A stretch of DNA of 64,000 nucleotides, from contig NZ_FQWE01000004.1 in assembly GCF_900129575.1 (NCBI RefSeq), positions 62,001 through 126,000 on the forward strand, read 5' to 3'. How positions within the stretch are numbered: the stretch's first letter is position 1; every line of letters starts with the position of its first letter. Below the pieces are notes generated by a model. It ran no database searches, was not told where the DNA came from, and worked only from the letters and a program-made list of their open reading frames with translations. The position numbers and the translations under genes were made by a program. The DNA comes from Flavobacterium segetis (GTDB lineage: Bacteria > Bacteroidota > Bacteroidia > Flavobacteriales > Flavobacteriaceae). Of this stretch, positions 1 to 9,451 are shown piece by piece.

Positions 1-224
1 TCTTTTTTATCTTCTAAACTAAATAAAATTGTTTCAGAAACTCCGGTGTCTAGCAGGAAATTCAGTTCAATTCCATTGACTTTGATAGGAACAAAAATTA
101 AATTGTTTATCAACTTAAACGGAATTTTGATCTTAGTACTTTCCTTGTCAAACCTAAAACCTTGTTGTGCAAATACTAAAGTTGCAGTAATAGAAAAAAG
201 AAATAAAAACACTACTCTAATCAT
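1..224 (-). CDS. Exported retropepsin-like aspartic protease, N-terminal part (3' end outside window)
   Basis: Reading leftward from an ATG at 224, 74 codons stay open to the window edge. Residues 1-19 form a signal peptide (MIRVVFLFLFSITATLVFAQ) with a likely cleavage before Q20 or Q21. Residues 30-58 look like the first strands of a retropepsin fold, and the catalytic triad LLDTG lies at 57-61 followed by VSETILF. Flavobacteria commonly carry exported aspartyl proteases with a C-terminal PDZ domain, and this is probably one, but that domain would lie outside the window. It is divergent from the aminotransferase gene at 352. The DTG motif in the right context makes the family call fairly safe; the substrate is unknown. 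Confidence 0.75.
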   Translation of the reverse strand, partial: MIRVVFLFLFSITATLVFAQQGFRFDKESTKIKIPFKLINNLIFVPIKVNGIELNFLLDTGVSETILFSLEDKK

Positions 225-298
225 TGTTTTTGTTTTTGATAAAAATAATAAAATAATATTATGTTAACTGCAGATTTAACAATTTATACACTTTTAAG

Positions 299-332
299 TT
301 GCCTAAAATTCAAAAAAAAAATCGCAAATTTG
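299..332 (+). promoter_or_regulatory. Possible promoter of the aminotransferase gene
   Basis: A TTG at 299-301 is followed after 23 bases by CAAATTTG (325-332), one mismatch from the Bacteroidota -7 box TAnnTTTG. It ends 19 bases before the ATG at 352. The spacing is at the long end of the known range, so this is tentative. Confidence 0.3.
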
Positions 333-351
333 CAATTCAATAATTAATACT

Positions 352-1557
352 ATGCCAACAATATCAAGCAAAGGCAGATCAATGCCTGAATCCCCAATTA
401 GAAAATTAGTTCCTTTCTCAGAAATTGCAAAGAAAAAAGGAAATAAAGTATTCCATTTGAATATCGGTCAACCGGATATAAAAACTCCCGAAGTTGCCAT
501 GAATGCAGTTAAAAACATCGATTTAACGATTCTTGAATACAGTCATTCAGCTGGAAATGAAAGCTACAGAAAAAAATTAGCTCAATATTACAGCAATCAA
601 GATATTCCGGTAAACATCGAAGATATTATTGTTACAACGGGAGGATCAGAAGCGCTGATGTTTGCTATGGGAAGTATAATGGATCCAGGAGATGAAATTA
701 TAATTCCAGAACCATTTTACGCTAATTACAATGGATTTTCAATAGCTTCAGGAGCAGTAGTAATTCCAGTAATTTCATCTATCGAAACGGGATTTGCCTT
801 ACCAGCAATTGCTAATTTCGAAAAATTGATTACCGCTAAAACCAAGGCAATACTTATATGTAATCCGGGAAATCCGACTGGATATTTATATTCAAAAGAG
901 GAAATAATGCAACTGGCTGATTTAGTTAAAAAACATGATTTGTTTTTAATTTCTGATGAAGTATATCGTGAATTTACTTATGATGGTGATATTCACCACT
1001 CAGTAATGAATATTTTAGGACTTGAGCAACATGCCATCATGATTGATTCTGTTTCAAAAAGATACAGTATGTGCGGTGCTAGAATAGGCTGTATCGTATC
1101 TAAAAACAAAGAATTAATGGCTACTGCTATGAAATTTGCACAAGCAAGATTAAGCCCACCAACAATTGAACAAATTGCAAGTGAAGCTGCGTTAGACACT
1201 CCACAAAGTTATTTTGATGAAGTTATATCAGAATACAGAGAACGCAGAGATACACTTGTAGAGGAGCTAAATAAAATTGAAGGTGTTATTGTAAGTAAAC
1301 CTAAAGGTGCTTTTTATTGTATCGCGCAACTTCCTATTGATAATGCTGATGTTTTTGCACAATGGCTTTTAGAAAGTTATGATTTAAATGGTGAAACGGT
1401 TATGGTCGCACCAGCAGCCGGATTCTACTCTACTCCTGGAATGGGATCGAATCAAGTACGAATAGCTTATGTTTTGAAAAAAGAAGATTTAATTAGTGCA
1501 GTACGAATATTAAAAGCGGCCATTCCAGTTTATAACGCAATACCGAGAAAAGGCTAA
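352..1557 (+). CDS. PLP-dependent class I/II aminotransferase
   Basis: A 401-residue fold-type I aminotransferase, of the usual length for the aspartate-aminotransferase-like family. Visible signatures are NPGNPTG at 171-177, SDEVYREF at 201-208, and SVSKRYSMCGARIG, where K236 is the expected Schiff-base lysine for pyridoxal phosphate. A C-terminal NQVRIAY supplies the arginine that binds the substrate carboxylate. It should move amino groups between an amino acid and a 2-oxo acid in the cytoplasm, but the exact substrate cannot be read from sequence. The ATG at 352 gives the normal flavobacterial N-terminus (PESPIRKLVPFSEIAKKKG). The gene stands alone: divergent from the protease on its left and closed by a hairpin terminator. 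Confidence 0.93.
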   Translation: MPTISSKGRSMPESPIRKLVPFSEIAKKKGNKVFHLNIGQPDIKTPEVAMNAVKNIDLTILEYSHSAGNESYRKKLAQYYSNQDIPVNIEDIIVTTGGSEALMFAMGSIMDPGDEIIIPEPFYANYNGFSIASGAVVIPVISSIETGFALPAIANFEKLITAKTKAILICNPGNPTGYLYSKEEIMQLADLVKKHDLFLISDEVYREFTYDGDIHHSVMNILGLEQHAIMIDSVSKRYSMCGARIGCIVSKNKELMATAMKFAQARLSPPTIEQIASEAALDTPQSYFDEVISEYRERRDTLVEELNKIEGVIVSKPKGAFYCIAQLPIDNADVFAQWLLESYDLNGETVMVAPAAGFYSTPGMGSNQVRIAYVLKKEDLISAVRILKAAIPVYNAIPRKG

Positions 1558-1601
1558 CAAGAGTTAGAATTTCAAAATTTTTCTAAGTATCGAGTAATTA
1601 T

Positions 1602-1635
1602 AAAAAAGCAACAACCTACCAGTTATTGCTTTTTT
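1602..1635 (+). terminator. Intrinsic terminator after the aminotransferase gene
   Basis: AAAAAAGCAA (1602-1611) pairs with TTGCTTTTTT (1626-1635). The stem continues past one mismatch with AAC/GTT, leaving a six-base loop and a T-tract at the end. Confidence 0.75.
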
Positions 1636-1964
1636 CTGTTTCAGTGCGTAAATGAAAGGCCAACTCAATATAACTTGACTTATTTTTTAGTCTACACCAA
1701 AAATATCTAATAAAAGAAAGTTAATTTTAAGGAGTAGCGGAGCCTTTTTTTATTTTTATAGAAATTCCACAAATTCAATTAATTAACCCTATTATTTCTC
1801 CTGTGATCATCGTGCTCCTAGATTAAACTTAGGTAGACCTCACAACATTTGATTCAAAATTAACAAGCATCCATTTAAATAATACAAGCTAAAGAAATTC
1901 TTTAATTTTTATTATTTATCTTTACCCCTTAAATAAAATACAATCAATTTAACAGTTGCATTTA
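1636..1964. other. Intergenic gap, no gene seen
   Basis: I see no convincing reading frame in this A+T-rich gap. TATCTTTA near 1916 is one base from a Bacteroidota -7 box and may serve folE, but no TTG lies at the right distance. Confidence 0.5.
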
Positions 1965-2636
1965 ATGATAAATAAAGAAGAATTTCAAGACGAAATAGGA
2001 GATAATCACGTTAGCTTATCCGCAAAAAATCCACTTAGAGATGATGCATTCGATATTTCTGACGAAGAAAAAATAGAAAAAATCAAAAAAGATTTTGAAA
2101 GTATTTTGCAAACGCTTGGAATGGACTTAACTGATGATAGTCTAAAAGGCACGCCAAATCGCGTTGCAAAAATGTTTGTGAAAGAAATATTTGCAGGTTT
2201 GAATCCAAAAAACAAACCAAAAGCATCAACTTTTGAAAATAACTATAAGTACGGTGAAATGTTAGTAGAGAAAAATATAATAGTTTATTCTACTTGTGAG
2301 CATCATCTACTTCCTATTATTGGTAGAGCACATGTGGCTTATATCTCTAACGGAAGAGTCATAGGTTTATCAAAAATGAACAGAATTGTACAATATTATT
2401 CTAAAAGACCTCAGGTTCAAGAGCGCTTAACAATGCAAATTGTTCAAGAATTACAAATTGCTCTTGGAACGGATGATGTAGCTTGCGTAATTGACGCCAA
2501 GCATCTATGTGTAAATTCTCGTGGAATCAGTGATATCGAAAGCAGCACGGTTACATCAGAATTCGGTGGAAAATTTAAAGATCCACAGGCTCGTCTAGAA
2601 TTTTTAGATTACATTAAAATGGATACAAAGTTTTAA
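1965..2636 (+). CDS. folE: GTP cyclohydrolase I
   Basis: GTP cyclohydrolase I converts GTP to 7,8-dihydroneopterin triphosphate plus formate, the first step of folate and pterin synthesis, as a cytoplasmic homodecamer. The 223-residue product shows the zinc-site motif STCEHHLLP (C111, H114) and VACVIDAKHLCVNSRG with the third zinc ligand C182. Upstream helices carry the family motif KGTPNRVAKMF. I place the start at the ATG at 1965; an in-frame TTG nine bases earlier adds only three residues with no support. The product of the queD gene at 57.9 kb acts on the same dihydroneopterin triphosphate. Confidence 0.95.
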   Translation: MINKEEFQDEIGDNHVSLSAKNPLRDDAFDISDEEKIEKIKKDFESILQTLGMDLTDDSLKGTPNRVAKMFVKEIFAGLNPKNKPKASTFENNYKYGEMLVEKNIIVYSTCEHHLLPIIGRAHVAYISNGRVIGLSKMNRIVQYYSKRPQVQERLTMQIVQELQIALGTDDVACVIDAKHLCVNSRGISDIESSTVTSEFGGKFKDPQARLEFLDYIKMDTKF

Positions 2637-2732
2637 ATATTTCTAATCTTTGGATAGTAAAAAAGATAAATTAAAGAGAAAAATTACTTACGCAACATCA
2701 AAAATGCTCTACTTCAACTTGACGCAGAATCA

Positions 2733-2758
2733 TTTTAATTCGCTCGTTCGAATTAAAA
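2733..2758. repeat. Short perfect hairpin upstream of cysS
   Basis: TTTTAATTCG (2733-2742), a six-base spacer, then CGAATTAAAA (2749-2758). It lies 97 bases after folE and 71 before cysS. It could be a weak folE terminator or a leader hairpin, but there is no T-tract on the plus strand. Confidence 0.4.
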
Positions 2759-2829
2759 AATCACATTAATTAGTAGTGCATGAGCACAAATAACTGACGA
2801 GTTAAATAGTCTCCTAAAATAAAATTGAA

Positions 2830-4308
2830 ATGCCCTTATACGAAACACAGACTTTAAAAATTTACAATTCTTTATCTGGGGAAAAGGAAATATTTATACC
2901 TATTCACAAAGGAAATGTTGGGATGTATGTTTGTGGACCTACGGTTTACAGTAATGTACATCTTGGCAACGTTCGTACCTTCATGTCATTTGATGTGATT
3001 TTTAGATATTTTTTGCATTTAGATTACAAAGTGAGATATGTACGTAACATAACCGATGTAGGGCATATTGTGGATGATGTAGACGAAGGTGAAGATAAAA
3101 TTGCGAGAAAAGCACGTTTAGAGCAGCTTGAGCCTATGGAAGTAGTGCAACGTTATACTGTAGATTTTCATGAAATCTTAAAAGCTTTTAATTTTTTACC
3201 TCCAAGTATTGAGCCAACTGCCACAGGCCATATTATTGAACAGATCGAAATTATTAAGACTATTATTGATAATGGGATTGGTTATGAAGCTAATGGATCC
3301 GTTTATTTCGATGTAGTTAAATTCAATAAGACAAACCATTATGGAGTATTGAGCGGCAGAAATATTGAAGATATGCTTGCAAACACCCGCAATCTTGATG
3401 GTCAAACTGATAAAAGGAATCCACAAGATTTTGCGCTTTGGAAAAAGGCAGAAGCACAACATATTATGCGATGGCCTTCTCCATGGAGTGATGGCTTTCC
3501 GGGATGGCATCTAGAATGTACGGCAATGAGTACAAAATATTTAGGAAACCACTTTGATATTCATGGTGGCGGAATGGACTTAAAATTTCCCCATCATGAA
3601 TGCGAAATTGCTCAAAATGAAGCTTGTACTGGTCAAACTCCTGTAAATTATTGGCTTCACGCCAATATGTTGACTTTGAACAGTAAAAAAATGGCTAAAT
3701 CTACCGGAAATAATATTCTTCCTCGAGAAATTTTGACAGGAGAAAACACAATCTTAAGTAAGGCGTTCTCTGCATCAGTTGCACGATTTTTTATGTTGCA
3801 AGCCCATTATAGAAGTATTCTTGATTTTTCTGATGATGCAATTGTTGCTGCTGAGAAAGGTTATAAACGACTGATGGAAGCAGTGAGTGTCTTAAATGAT
3901 ATAGAGTCCTCCGAAAAAAGCTCCATTGCTATTGGTAAATGGAAACAATTGTGCTACGATGCTATGAATGATGATTTTAATACGCCTATTTTAATCGCAC
4001 AATTGTTTGAAGGAGTGAAGTTTATTAATTTATTAATTGATGGCAAAGAAACTTTAAATGCCATTGATTTAGAACTTTTCAAAAAAGCAATGAACGCTTT
4101 TATCTACGATGTGCTAGGACTTGAAAATGAGAAAGTTTCAGGTAGTAACGATGACAAACTAGAAGGAACTGTGAATATGCTTATTGATATGAGAAAACAA
4201 GCAAGAGAAAATAAAAATTTTGCATTGTCTGACCAAATAAGAGATCAACTAGTTTCATTGGGAATCCAATTGAAAGATGGCAAAGAAGGAACAACTTTTA
4301 GCTTATAA
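2830..4308 (+). CDS. cysS: Cysteinyl-tRNA synthetase
   Basis: Class Ia aminoacyl-tRNA synthetase that charges tRNA-Cys; 492 residues, a normal length. The HIGH-type motif is HLGN at 44-47 inside [13 protein letters not shown], and the KMSKS-type loop is KMAKS at 287-291. The zinc site that selects cysteine is visible as C35, C230 ([10 protein letters not shown]), H255 and E259 in [10 protein letters not shown]. The C-terminal region carries the helical DALR-type anticodon-binding domain. The yidD and lgt genes follow on the same strand with gaps of 41 and 65 bases, so the three may be co-transcribed up to the terminator at 5638. Confidence 0.96.
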   Translation: MPLYETQTLKIYNSLSGEKEIFIPIHKGNVGMYVCGPTVYSNVHLGNVRTFMSFDVIFRYFLHLDYKVRYVRNITDVGHIVDDVDEGEDKIARKARLEQLEPMEVVQRYTVDFHEILKAFNFLPPSIEPTATGHIIEQIEIIKTIIDNGIGYEANGSVYFDVVKFNKTNHYGVLSGRNIEDMLANTRNLDGQTDKRNPQDFALWKKAEAQHIMRWPSPWSDGFPGWHLECTAMSTKYLGNHFDIHGGGMDLKFPHHECEIAQNEACTGQTPVNYWLHANMLTLNSKKMAKSTGNNILPREILTGENTILSKAFSASVARFFMLQAHYRSILDFSDDAIVAAEKGYKRLMEAVSVLNDIESSEKSSIAIGKWKQLCYDAMNDDFNTPILIAQLFEGVKFINLLIDGKETLNAIDLELFKKAMNAFIYDVLGLENEKVSGSNDDKLEGTVNMLIDMRKQARENKNFALSDQIRDQLVSLGIQLKDGKEGTTFSL

Positions 4309-4349
4309 TCCCTTGTTTAAAAGTCTATAAAATCGTAAATGAGTAAAAT

Positions 4350-4598
4350 ATGATTTCGAAAATTCTCATATTTCCTTTTGTTTTATTAGTTCGGTTTTAT
4401 CAAGCTGCTATTTCGCCATTTACCCCTGCTGCCTGCCGGTATGAACCTACTTGCTCAACATATATGATAGAGGCTCTAAAAAGATATGGATTATTTTATG
4501 GAGGCTACTTAGGATTAAAACGAATTGTAAGCTGTAATCCATGGGGAGGCAGCGGCTACGATCCCGTACCAGAAAATCATTGCAATCATAAACATTAA
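4350..4598 (+). CDS. yidD: YidD membrane protein insertion efficiency factor
   Basis: An 82-residue YidD-family protein. The family is small, membrane-associated through an amphipathic N-terminal segment, and thought to help YidC insert inner-membrane proteins. Visible signatures are [10 protein letters not shown], then [19 protein letters not shown] with its paired cysteines, and the C-terminal [13 protein letters not shown]. The length is typical. It sits between cysS and lgt rather than in the rpmH-rnpA-yidC neighbourhood found in many bacteria. Confidence 0.94.
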   Translation: MISKILIFPFVLLVRFYQAAISPFTPAACRYEPTCSTYMIEALKRYGLFYGGYLGLKRIVSCNPWGGSGYDPVPENHCNHKH

Positions 4599-4663
4599 TA
4601 CTTATTTGCATCTAGGAGTAATTTAAAATCCTATTTTTACTTTTAAAATTAAATTAACATTAA

Positions 4664-5620
4664 ATGACACACGCATTAAACATAGTTTGGAATCCTTCTG
4701 AAGGAATTGATTTGGGTTTTTTCATTATAAGATATTACAGCTTAATGTTTGTTGTAGCTTTTGGATTGGGTTGGTATATTATGAAAAATATATTTGATCG
4801 TGAAGGCGAATCAATTGAAAAGCTAGATTCCTTATTTATTTGGTCCGTTTTAGCGACCTTGTTAGGCGCTCGATTAGGCCACGTATTCTTTTATGATTGG
4901 GAATATTATCGGAATCATCTAATAGAGATATTATTACCAATAAGAGAAAATCCAAATGAATCTTTATTTAACATCGTTGCTGGATGGGAATTCACAGGTT
5001 TTCAAGGATTAGCCAGTCATGGAGCAGCGATTTCAATAATTATCGCAATGTATTTTTACAGTAAAAACATTCTACGAAGACCGCAGCTATGGATCCTAGA
5101 TCGCATAGTAATTCCTGTTGCCAGTGGTGCTATTTTTGTTCGTTTAGGTAATTTTTTCAACTCAGAAATTATAGGTTACAAAACGACGTCGCCTCTTGGT
5201 ATAAAATTTATTAGAGATCAGTTTACTCCTATGGATGCCGTAAATGCGACGCAGATTCCAAACCCAACTGCTGCTTATGCAGCAATAGCTCATGATCCAA
5301 AATTTGCTATATTATTAGAGCAAGTTCCAGCAAGACATCCAACACAACTATATGAAGCTTTTTGCTATGTATTTGTCTTCGCTGTTTTATTTTTATTGTA
5401 TTGGAAAACAGAAAAAAGAAAATATACAGGATATATTTTTGGTATGTTTCTAGTTCTTTTATTTACCGTTCGCTTTATTGTTGAGTCTGTTAAAGAAAGT
5501 CAAGGTGGTTTTGAAAGTGCATTGGGCTTATTTTCGACAGGACAATGGCTAAGTATTCCTTTTGTGATGATAGGTCTTTATTTCATATTTACAGCTAAAA
5601 AAGAGATAGCGCGTTTATAA
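4664..5620 (+). CDS. lgt: Prolipoprotein diacylglyceryl transferase
   Basis: Lgt transfers diacylglycerol from phosphatidylglycerol to the lipobox cysteine of prolipoproteins in the inner membrane. The 318-residue product has about seven hydrophobic segments. It shows family motifs GARLGHVFFYDWEYY, ASHGAAI, RLGNFFNSEIIG and RHPTQLYEA. It is somewhat longer than the E. coli enzyme because of a loop of about 25 residues before the RHPTQLYEA motif, around the DAVNATQIPNPTAAYAAIAH stretch. It is the last gene before a strong terminator. The window encodes several lipoproteins that would need this enzyme (amidohydrolase at 13.2 kb, M61 peptidase, DUF4369 protein). Confidence 0.95.
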   Translation: MTHALNIVWNPSEGIDLGFFIIRYYSLMFVVAFGLGWYIMKNIFDREGESIEKLDSLFIWSVLATLLGARLGHVFFYDWEYYRNHLIEILLPIRENPNESLFNIVAGWEFTGFQGLASHGAAISIIIAMYFYSKNILRRPQLWILDRIVIPVASGAIFVRLGNFFNSEIIGYKTTSPLGIKFIRDQFTPMDAVNATQIPNPTAAYAAIAHDPKFAILLEQVPARHPTQLYEAFCYVFVFAVLFLLYWKTEKRKYTGYIFGMFLVLLFTVRFIVESVKESQGGFESALGLFSTGQWLSIPFVMIGLYFIFTAKKEIARL

Positions 5621-5637
5621 TTTAACTCCTAAAATTA

Positions 5638-5676
5638 AAAAAAGCGTTAACTACATGTCATGTGGTTAACGCTTTT
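5638..5676 (+). terminator. Terminator after lgt
   Basis: AAAAGCGTTAAC pairs with GTTAACGCTTTT around a loop of about 13 bases, which itself has ACA/TGT pairing. It ends in T residues and is A-rich on the left, so it may work on both strands. Confidence 0.85.
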
Positions 5677-5915
5677 ATATTATATAGATATTACTGCTAG
5701 TGTATGTAACAGCTAAGTGACAAATAACTTAATATTTTTTCATACAGCAGCTGATCTTAGAAAGCAGAAAAATAATGTTTCAATGGTTTAAATTAGAAAT
5801 TATAATTGCGTGCTAAAATTTATATTTCCTATAAATCATTGTAACAAACTTCGGGAACTTATTAATTACTTTACAACAAAGTTAATTAAAAGAACGAGTC
5901 AAACAGAAATTACTT

Positions 5916-6111
5916 AATAAATACCCGTTGGGTGTAATTATTCAAAACGTCAGTTCGAGTGTTTTTTGTGCAGTAAAACGGAGCAAAAAATGTATCGAAA
6001 ACCATTTTTAAAGAAATTTTTCTTGTTCTCGATACATTTTTCTATCGAATAATACTCAAACTGACGAAAAATCACCATCAAATACTAATTACATCCAACC
6101 GATTAATAAAT
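5916..6111. repeat. Long imperfect inverted repeat, possibly a non-autonomous mobile or REP-like element
   Basis: The left arm runs from about 5916 to 6002 and the right arm from about 6024 to 6111. Three paired blocks can be seen. The outer block is TACCCGTTGGGTGTAATTA against AATTACATCCAACC. The middle block is CGTCAGTTCGAGT (5948-5960) against ACTCAAACTGACG (6054-6066), with one mismatch. The inner block is AAAAAATGTATCGAAAAC against GTTCTCGATACATTTTT. A bubble separates the middle and inner blocks. No reading frame is inside. It lies between the terminators of two convergent genes (lgt and secDF), a place where repeats do no harm. Remaining sequence at 5677-5915 and 6112-6201 shows nothing I can identify. 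Confidence 0.75.
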
Positions 6112-6201
6112 ATATTTAATATCTATTTATATTCGCTTAAACCTTGTTGTATCATTTGACATTTAAATGGATTAGAGAAAAACCAAAATAGTAAAACAAA
6201 A

Positions 6202-6233
6202 AAAAGAGATTCACCTTGCGGTGAATCTCTTTT
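6202..6233 (-). terminator. Terminator after secDF
   Basis: A perfect 14-bp stem, AAAAGAGATTCACC (6202-6215) and GGTGAATCTCTTTT (6220-6233), with a TTGC loop. On the minus strand it ends in a run of T residues, 20 bases after the secDF stop codon. Confidence 0.92.
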
Positions 6234-6253
6234 ATAAATAGTTTTAAAGAATT

Positions 6254-9226
6254 TTAAGAATCTAAGTGCGCTTTTTCTACTCTATCCTTATCTTCTTTGG
6301 AAATAGTATCAACAAGAATCGGTGTAGCAATAAATAGTGATGAGTAGGTTCCCACTAAAATTCCAATAAGCATTGCAAATATAAAACCTCTAATAGATTC
6401 TCCACCAAAAATAAACATAATCAACAATACTACTATCATGGTAAGCGATGTATTGATAGTTCTTGACATTGTTGTATTAATCGATTGATTTACAATTTCA
6501 GAGAAATTACCTTTAGTTTTTCCAGCTAAGTATTCACGTACTCTATCAAATACAATTACGGTATCATTCATCGAATAACCAATAACTGTAAGGATTGCAG
6601 CGATAAAATGCTGGTCAATCTCCATACCAAAAGGCATGAATTTATAACACAATGAATATACTCCTAACACAAAGATAACATCATGTGCCACTGCAGCGAT
6701 AGCACCTAAACTATACTGCCATTTTCTATAACTGATCATTAGATATAGGAATACCAAAGCCATTGCTCCTATGACAGCCCAATAAGCATTAGTTTTAATA
6801 TCTTCTGCAACTGTTGGTCCTACTTTTGAAGCTTGTAAAACTCCTAAATTTTTACCATCATACGCGTTTACAAATTTTTCATAAGTCATATCGGCAGAAA
6901 AATGCTTTTTCAAAGTAGCAAACAATAGTTTGTTTACTTCTTCATCTGCTTTGCTACCTGCCTCTTGAACTTTAAATTTTGTAGTAATTTTTAACTGGTT
7001 GTCGTTACCAAACACCTTCACCTCGGCACTTCCGTCAAATACTTGAGCTAATTCTGCTTTTACAATTTCAGTTTCAATTGGTTTTTCAAAACGTACTTGG
7101 AATGTTCTTCCCCCTACAAAATCTACACCTTCATCAAGACCATTAATTGCTAGTGAAGAAAAACTAACAATAACGATAATTGTAGAGATAATATAAGTTA
7201 TTTTCTTTTTACCTAAGAAATCAAAATTGAATTTAGTGAAAATATTCTTGGAGAAATTAGTAACAAATGTCAAACTATTCCTTTTGCTAATATTCCAATC
7301 AATAAAGATTCGAGCAATAAAAATAGAGGTAAACAACGAGGTTACAATACCAATTAATAATGTTGTAGCAAAACCTTTAATTGGTCCTGAACCGAAAATA
7401 AATAATACAGCTCCAGTTAAAATGTGAGTTACATTCGCATCGGTGATAGATGACATTGCACCTCTCCAGCTATATGATGTTTTCACAGCTTCCTCAAGAG
7501 ATTTACCGTCTCTTAATTCTTCTTTAGCTCTTTCATAGATGATAATATTTGCATCTACAGCAGTACCCATTGTTAATACAATACCAGCAATACCAGGTAA
7601 AGTTAAGACTGCGCCAAGACTTGCGAGAATTCCAAATAGGAAAAGTAAATTTACTGCCAATGCAATATTTGCATACCATCCCGCCTTACCATAGTAGATC
7701 ATCATCCAAAGTGATACAATAAGTAATCCTATAATCGCTGAATTTGTACCATTATCAATAGCTTCTTGACCAAGAGATGGTCCTACCACTTCTGATTGAA
7801 CAATATCAGCAGCAGCTGGTAGCTTACCTGCTCTTAAAACATTCGCTAAATCTTTAGTTTGTGTCACATCAAATGCACCAGATATTTCAGATCTTCCGCC
7901 TGAAATCGGTCCACTAGAAACTCCAGGAGCAGAATAAACTACATCATCGAGAACGATCGCGATATTGCTTTTTTGCGTGTATGCTCTTCCAGTTAACTCT
8001 TCCCAAGATTTTGCTCCTTGACCATCCATTTGCATAGATACAGCCGGTTTTCCTAATTGGTCAAAAGTATCTTTTGCATCAGTAACAACACCACCGCTCA
8101 TTGCAGGAACATTATCTCTATTTCCTTTTAAAGCGTATAATTCTACTGCATCAACATCTTTACCTTTTGCATCTTTAATTGGCGTTGGAATACCCCAAAC
8201 AAATTTAGCATAACGTTGTTCCCCTGATAATAAAATTCTAATATCAGCTCTTTTTAAATATCCGTTAACAACAGCGGTATCTTTTGGTGAAAACAAACCT
8301 AATACGGGTCCGCCACCTTGAGCAATAATTTTATCTAATAAAGGATTATTCCCTTTTGAAGCAGTAGCTGAATCTTTACCATCAGACAACAATGCACTTA
8401 ATGAATCCTTAACAACTGGTTTAGCTTCAGTTGTTTTAATCTCGGTTTTCTTCAATGACTCATTAGCTGCCATTAAAAAATTACCAATTTCATCAATTTT
8501 ATAAGTTTCCCAAAATTCTAATTGTGCTGTACTTTGTAATAAATTTTTAATTCTATCTACATCTTTTGCACCAGGAAGTTCTACTAAAATTCTACCAGAC
8601 TCTCCTAATTTTTGAATATTAGGCTGCGTCACTCCAAATTTATCTATACGTTTTCTGAGTACTCCAAAAGCACTTTCTACAGATTCATCAACTTTTCTTG
8701 CGATTACTTTTTTTACTTCTGAATCTGTCATTTGAAAATCGACTCCACCCTCACCTTGCAAACTTCTATTTGCAAAAATATCAGGAGAGGCAAGTTTTAC
8801 AGTTCCTTTTGAATTTGCATCAAAAGCATCGTAGAAAGCATCCAAATAAGTTTGATTCCCTTTTTGATTTGCAGTTGCATCAGCCAAAGACTTATTAAAA
8901 ACTGGATTTTTAGAATTATTAGATAATCCTTTCAAAATATCTTTAACCGAAATTTGAAGAATAACATTGATTCCTCCTTCTAAGTCAAGACCTTTATTGA
9001 TTTGTTTATCACTAACTTCATTGAAAGTGAAATTGGTAAAACCAAGATTAAATACTTTCTCTTTACCAATAGAGTCTAAGTATTTCACTTCCTTCTCAGA
9101 ATCGCCGTTAGCAAAAGATTTTGCATCGTTTTTTACTTTACTTGCAACAAAAGTGAAAGAAAGTTGGTAAATACTTACCAATGCAAATAGAATTGCGAAA
9201 AATTTAATTAGTCCTTTATTCTGCAT
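6254..9226 (-). CDS. secDF: Fused protein translocase subunit SecDF
   Basis: A 990-residue fusion of SecD and SecF, the proton-driven accessory of the SecYEG translocon that pulls exported proteins to the periplasm. The SecD half (about 1-640) has an N-terminal anchor, a large periplasmic region with LRKRIDKFGVTQPNIQKLG and ILVELPGAKD, and a six-helix block containing GTAVDANIIIYERAKEE. The SecF half (about 660-990) repeats the plan with GVDFVGGRTFQVRF and IGYSMNDTVIVFDRVRE. The two conserved D(A/T)xxxxxR-type helices are intact, which suggests an active fusion. A charged, low-complexity stretch near residues 245-290 is an insert in the periplasmic part. A canonical promoter and terminator bracket the gene. 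Confidence 0.96.
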   Translation of the reverse strand: MQNKGLIKFFAILFALVSIYQLSFTFVASKVKNDAKSFANGDSEKEVKYLDSIGKEKVFNLGFTNFTFNEVSDKQINKGLDLEGGINVILQISVKDILKGLSNNSKNPVFNKSLADATANQKGNQTYLDAFYDAFDANSKGTVKLASPDIFANRSLQGEGGVDFQMTDSEVKKVIARKVDESVESAFGVLRKRIDKFGVTQPNIQKLGESGRILVELPGAKDVDRIKNLLQSTAQLEFWETYKIDEIGNFLMAANESLKKTEIKTTEAKPVVKDSLSALLSDGKDSATASKGNNPLLDKIIAQGGGPVLGLFSPKDTAVVNGYLKRADIRILLSGEQRYAKFVWGIPTPIKDAKGKDVDAVELYALKGNRDNVPAMSGGVVTDAKDTFDQLGKPAVSMQMDGQGAKSWEELTGRAYTQKSNIAIVLDDVVYSAPGVSSGPISGGRSEISGAFDVTQTKDLANVLRAGKLPAAADIVQSEVVGPSLGQEAIDNGTNSAIIGLLIVSLWMMIYYGKAGWYANIALAVNLLFLFGILASLGAVLTLPGIAGIVLTMGTAVDANIIIYERAKEELRDGKSLEEAVKTSYSWRGAMSSITDANVTHILTGAVLFIFGSGPIKGFATTLLIGIVTSLFTSIFIARIFIDWNISKRNSLTFVTNFSKNIFTKFNFDFLGKKKITYIISTIIVIVSFSSLAINGLDEGVDFVGGRTFQVRFEKPIETEIVKAELAQVFDGSAEVKVFGNDNQLKITTKFKVQEAGSKADEEVNKLLFATLKKHFSADMTYEKFVNAYDGKNLGVLQASKVGPTVAEDIKTNAYWAVIGAMALVFLYLMISYRKWQYSLGAIAAVAHDVIFVLGVYSLCYKFMPFGMEIDQHFIAAILTVIGYSMNDTVIVFDRVREYLAGKTKGNFSEIVNQSINTTMSRTINTSLTMIVVLLIMFIFGGESIRGFIFAMLIGILVGTYSSLFIATPILVDTISKEDKDRVEKAHLDS

Positions 9227-9351
9227 TATTACTAAAAATTAATTATTTTTTATTTATTTATTTTTGCTTTAAACCCTATACAGCAATGCATTACATTCAT
9301 TTTCGAAATCAAAAGGAAGTGATAACAATTACCTAATTTTTTTAAACCGAG

Positions 9352-9382
9352 CAAATATATAATTAACGCAAAGATTAACCAA
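9352..9382 (-). promoter_or_regulatory. Promoter of secDF
   Basis: On the minus strand TTG (9382-9380), 20 bases, then TATATTTG (9359-9352). This matches the Bacteroidota housekeeping promoter at both boxes. It predicts a 5' leader of about 120 bases before the secDF ATG at 9226. Confidence 0.65.
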
Positions 9383-9409
9383 TTTATTTGTTAATTAATC
9401 TCAAGAAAA

Positions 9410-9431
9410 AAGACTGCAAAGCTGCAGTCTT
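9410..9431 (-). terminator. Terminator after mdh
   Basis: AAGACTGCA (9410-9418) and TGCAGTCTT (9423-9431) with a four-base loop, followed on the minus strand by a run of T residues, 20 bases after the mdh stop. Confidence 0.88.
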
Positions 9432-9451
9432 CTATTTCTTATGTGTAATTT

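Noticed and set aside
46..267. Plus-strand reading frame of 73 codons
   Set aside because: It lies antisense to the signal peptide and DTG-containing protease frame and has no recognisable features.
5916..6111. CRISPR array
   Set aside because: There is one inverted pair and no regularly spaced direct repeats, and no cas gene is present.
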